64,000 bases of DNA, from positions 806,001-870,000 of the forward strand of contig WHUZ01000013.1 in NCBI GenBank assembly GCA_015179045.1, given 5' to 3'. The DNA comes from Kalaharituber pfeilii (taxonomy: Eukaryota; Ascomycota; Pezizomycetes; Pezizales; Pezizaceae). The notes beneath the pieces were generated by a model, which was given only the letters and a program-made list of their open reading frames with translations, did not search any database and was not told the origin of the DNA. Below, piece by piece: positions 61,722-64,000 of this stretch. Numbering within the stretch: position 1 is the first letter of the stretch; each line of letters begins with the position of its first letter. A program made the translations under genes and the position numbers.

Positions 61722-64000
61722 GATGGCTTGCCTGTCAAAGGAATACCTCCCCGAAACCATAGACGAAGTGGAAGAGACCCCAAGATTTACAATTACCAGA
61801 ATACACCAGAAAATAAGTCATGGGCAGGCACTCTGCCCCTCCCGCAGGGCCTGTATGATCCGGAACTAGAGAAAGATTCTTGTGGTGTAGGTTTTGCAGC
61901 GTAAGTGCCATTCAACTCAAGTTCAAAACTGCTGAGGCTGACAGTCTGAAGCCACATTAAGGGGAAAGCAAGTCACAAGATTTTGAGCGATGGTAGGCTG
62001 GATATGCCATTCTTGTTTCCCAAATTGAAACAAAACATGCTAATATATTCCCTCTAGCCCGAGGCCTGCTTTGCAATATGACCCACAGAGGGGCTGTTGG
62101 GTCCGACGTCCGTGATGGTGATGGTGCAGGTGTGATGACATCTATTCCACATAATTTCTTCGTCAAGCAATTTGGGCGAGAGAATGGAATTGAACTGCCT
62201 CCGCGAGGGCAGTATGCCGTAGGGAATGTGTTCTTCAAACCAGACCCTGAAGTCATCCAAGAGAGCCAAAACACCTTTACCGGGATTGCCGAATCATTAG
62301 GCCTCCGCGTATTGGGCTGGAGAAAGGTTCCTGTTGATAGCTCTATCTTAGGCCCTGCTGCTCTATCCCGAGAGCCAACGATACTGCAACCCTTCATTGT
62401 GCTTCAAAAAACATATGGCTCAGGGAGTTCACCCCTGACCACAGACCCAAAAGCATTTGATGAGAGATATTTTGAAAGGCAACTATACGTGCTGCGAAAG
62501 CGGGTCTCCCATACCATTGGCCTCCAGAAGTGGTTCTACGTGTGTTCGTTGAGTAATAAGAACATTGTCTACAAAGGACAATTAGCCCCAGTGCAAGTCT
62601 ACAGCTACTATCATGATCTGGTGAATGTCGATTTTGAGGTTTATTTTGCCCTTGTACACTCGCGATTCTCTACAAATACTTTCCCCAGCTGGGATCGTGC
62701 TCAGCCATTACGACTAGCAGCTCACAATGGTTAGCCTTTTCTGCCCTATATTATCCATGCACGAAGCTAATTTCTTGCAGGTGAGATAAATACTCTTCGC
62801 GGGAACAAGAATTGGATGCGTGCTCGTGAAGGTGTAATGAAGTCTAAGCTCTTCGGAGATGACATTGACAAATTATACCCCATCATTGAGGAAGGTGGTT
62901 CTGATTCTGCTGCATTTGACAACGTACTGGAGCTCCTTGTCGTCAATGGAGTACTGTCGCTCCCAGAAGCAGTTATGATGTTGGTGCCAGAGGCCTGGCA
63001 AGACAATCCTACCATGGATCCTAAGAAGTCAGCGTTCTATGAATGGGCAGCGTGTCTTATGGAGCCTTGGGATGGTCCTGCATTGTTCACTTTCGCCGAT
63101 GGGCGATACTGTGGGGCCAACTTGGATCGAAATGGTTTGAGGCCTTGCCGGTTTTATATTATGGATGATGATCGCATTATCTGTGCTTCCGAAGTAGGAA
63201 CCATTGGTATCGATCCTGAGAGAATCATACAAAAGGGCAGGCTGCAACCGGGTAAAATGTTGTTAGTCGATACAGTAGCAGGTCGCATTGTCGATGATAA
63301 GGAACTCAAGATGCAGGTCTCTGCTAGAATGGACTTCCAGCTATGGGTCGATAAGCATCTGCTCAAACTTCCCGCTCTCATTGAGAAACTGGATAAGCTC
63401 GGTGTTTCTCTAAAGACTTCATTGGACGACTCCACCGTACAAACCGATGTCAGGCTTCTTGCCTTTGGATACTCATTTGAGCAAGTCAGTTTGCTGCTCG
63501 GTCCCATGGTAAGAATTCGAAGCCATATACCTCCATTAGTGAATATATGCTCATCCCCGTAACAGGCTGCAGACAATAAAGAAGCCCTTGGTTCTATGGG
63601 TAACGATGCGCCATTGGCATGTTTGGCAAGGGAACCACGTCTGTTGTACGAGTATTTCAGGCAACTCTTTGCCCAAGTTACTAATCCTCCCATTGATCCT
63701 ATCCGCGAAGCCATTGTTATGTCCCTTGAGTGCTATGTCGGCCCTCAGGGAAATGTCCTTGAAATGGATCCTAACCAATGCCATCGTCTTCTACTGCCCT
63801 CACCTGTATTGTCTTTGGAGGAATTTAATGCTGTCAAGAATATGCAAAGGGCACACCGCAGCTGGAGCGTCCAAACTATTGACATTACATTCCCAAAATC
63901 AGAGGGTATCGAAGGGTACATCAACGCTCTGGATAGAGTGTGCGACCTTGCAACGCAAGCTATTGAGAGCGACTATAAGGTTCTCATCTTGACCGATCGT
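61722..64000 (+). CDS. glt1: NADH-dependent glutamate synthase (GOGAT), 5' part
   Basis: Glutamate synthase makes two glutamates from glutamine and 2-oxoglutarate using NADH. The gene runs off the window end; about 680 of roughly 2100 residues are present. Exons: up to 61900, then 61952-61992, 62058-62729, 62781-63508 and 63566 onward. The class-II glutaminase domain begins at Cys in KDSCGVGFA, the N-terminal nucleophile exposed after propeptide cleavage (LYDPELEKDS precedes it). Then come NMTHRGAVGSDVRDGDGAG, VMTSIPHNFFVKQFG, FALVHSRFSTNTFPSWDRAQ, PLRLAAHNGEINTLRGN, WDGPALFTFADGRYCGANLD and RNGLRPCRFYIMDDDRIICA, all diagnostic of GOGAT. The last exon starts the central linker (LACLAREPRLLYEYFRQLFA). 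Intron junctions are clear. The start is not: the coding frame is open back to a TAG at 61692-61694 but contains no ATG, and the first nearby ATG (61723) is in another frame. Confidence 0.92.

Overview
This window is nuclear DNA of a filamentous ascomycete (Pezizomycotina type). The evidence is dense short spliceosomal introns (about 45-160 bp, GTRNGT donors, CTRAC/CTAAC branch points), fungal-specific families (HAM1-like, DUF7726, Pga1, Atg37), an H2A.Z gene and a Polycomb SUZ12 homologue. I cannot place it to genus. Many genes have several exons (alpha-tubulin has ten), and intergenic DNA holds unusually long homopolymers (up to 48 T, 26 C and 22 G).

Layout: low-complexity DNA (1-2579); heat-shock factor Hsf1 (+, 2580-5399); HAM1-like lipid-binding-type protein (-, 7336-9860); WD40 protein (+, 10857-12230); conserved, probably mitochondrial protein (-, 13694-15148); alpha-tubulin (-, 16242-18231); Pga1-like ER cofactor of GPI-anchor synthesis (+, 19113-19936); a probable pseudogene (-, 20761-21237); histone H2A.Z (+, 22656-23672); an unknown disordered nuclear-type protein (-, 25952-28041); Atg37-like acyl-CoA-binding membrane protein (-, 28541-30185); Scd6/Lsm14 translation repressor (-, 31449-33431); a KPWE-motif Pex39-like protein (+, 34394-35363); a DUF7726 protein broken by one extra T (-, 35839-36810); Ufd1 (+, 39193-40659); a 5-kb gap carrying a MITE-like palindrome; SUZ12 with a C-terminal PHD-type finger (-, 45689-48226); a 13.5-kb gene desert with an LTR-like block and an AT-rich island; and the 5' part of the NADH-glutamate synthase gene (+, 61722 to the window end).

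The genes are mostly single-copy housekeeping or regulatory loci, not an operon or biosynthetic cluster. Two peroxisome-linked genes (Atg37-like, Pex39-like) lie 4.2 kb apart with Scd6 between them, and two chromatin genes (H2A.Z, SUZ12) occur in the window. The most noteworthy items are the KPWE/Pex39 protein, the PHD finger fused to SUZ12, the frameshifted DUF7726 gene, the pseudogene with two in-frame stops, and the 59-bp palindrome flanked by an 8-bp direct repeat. All exon boundaries were inferred by eye from splice signals and reading-frame continuity.
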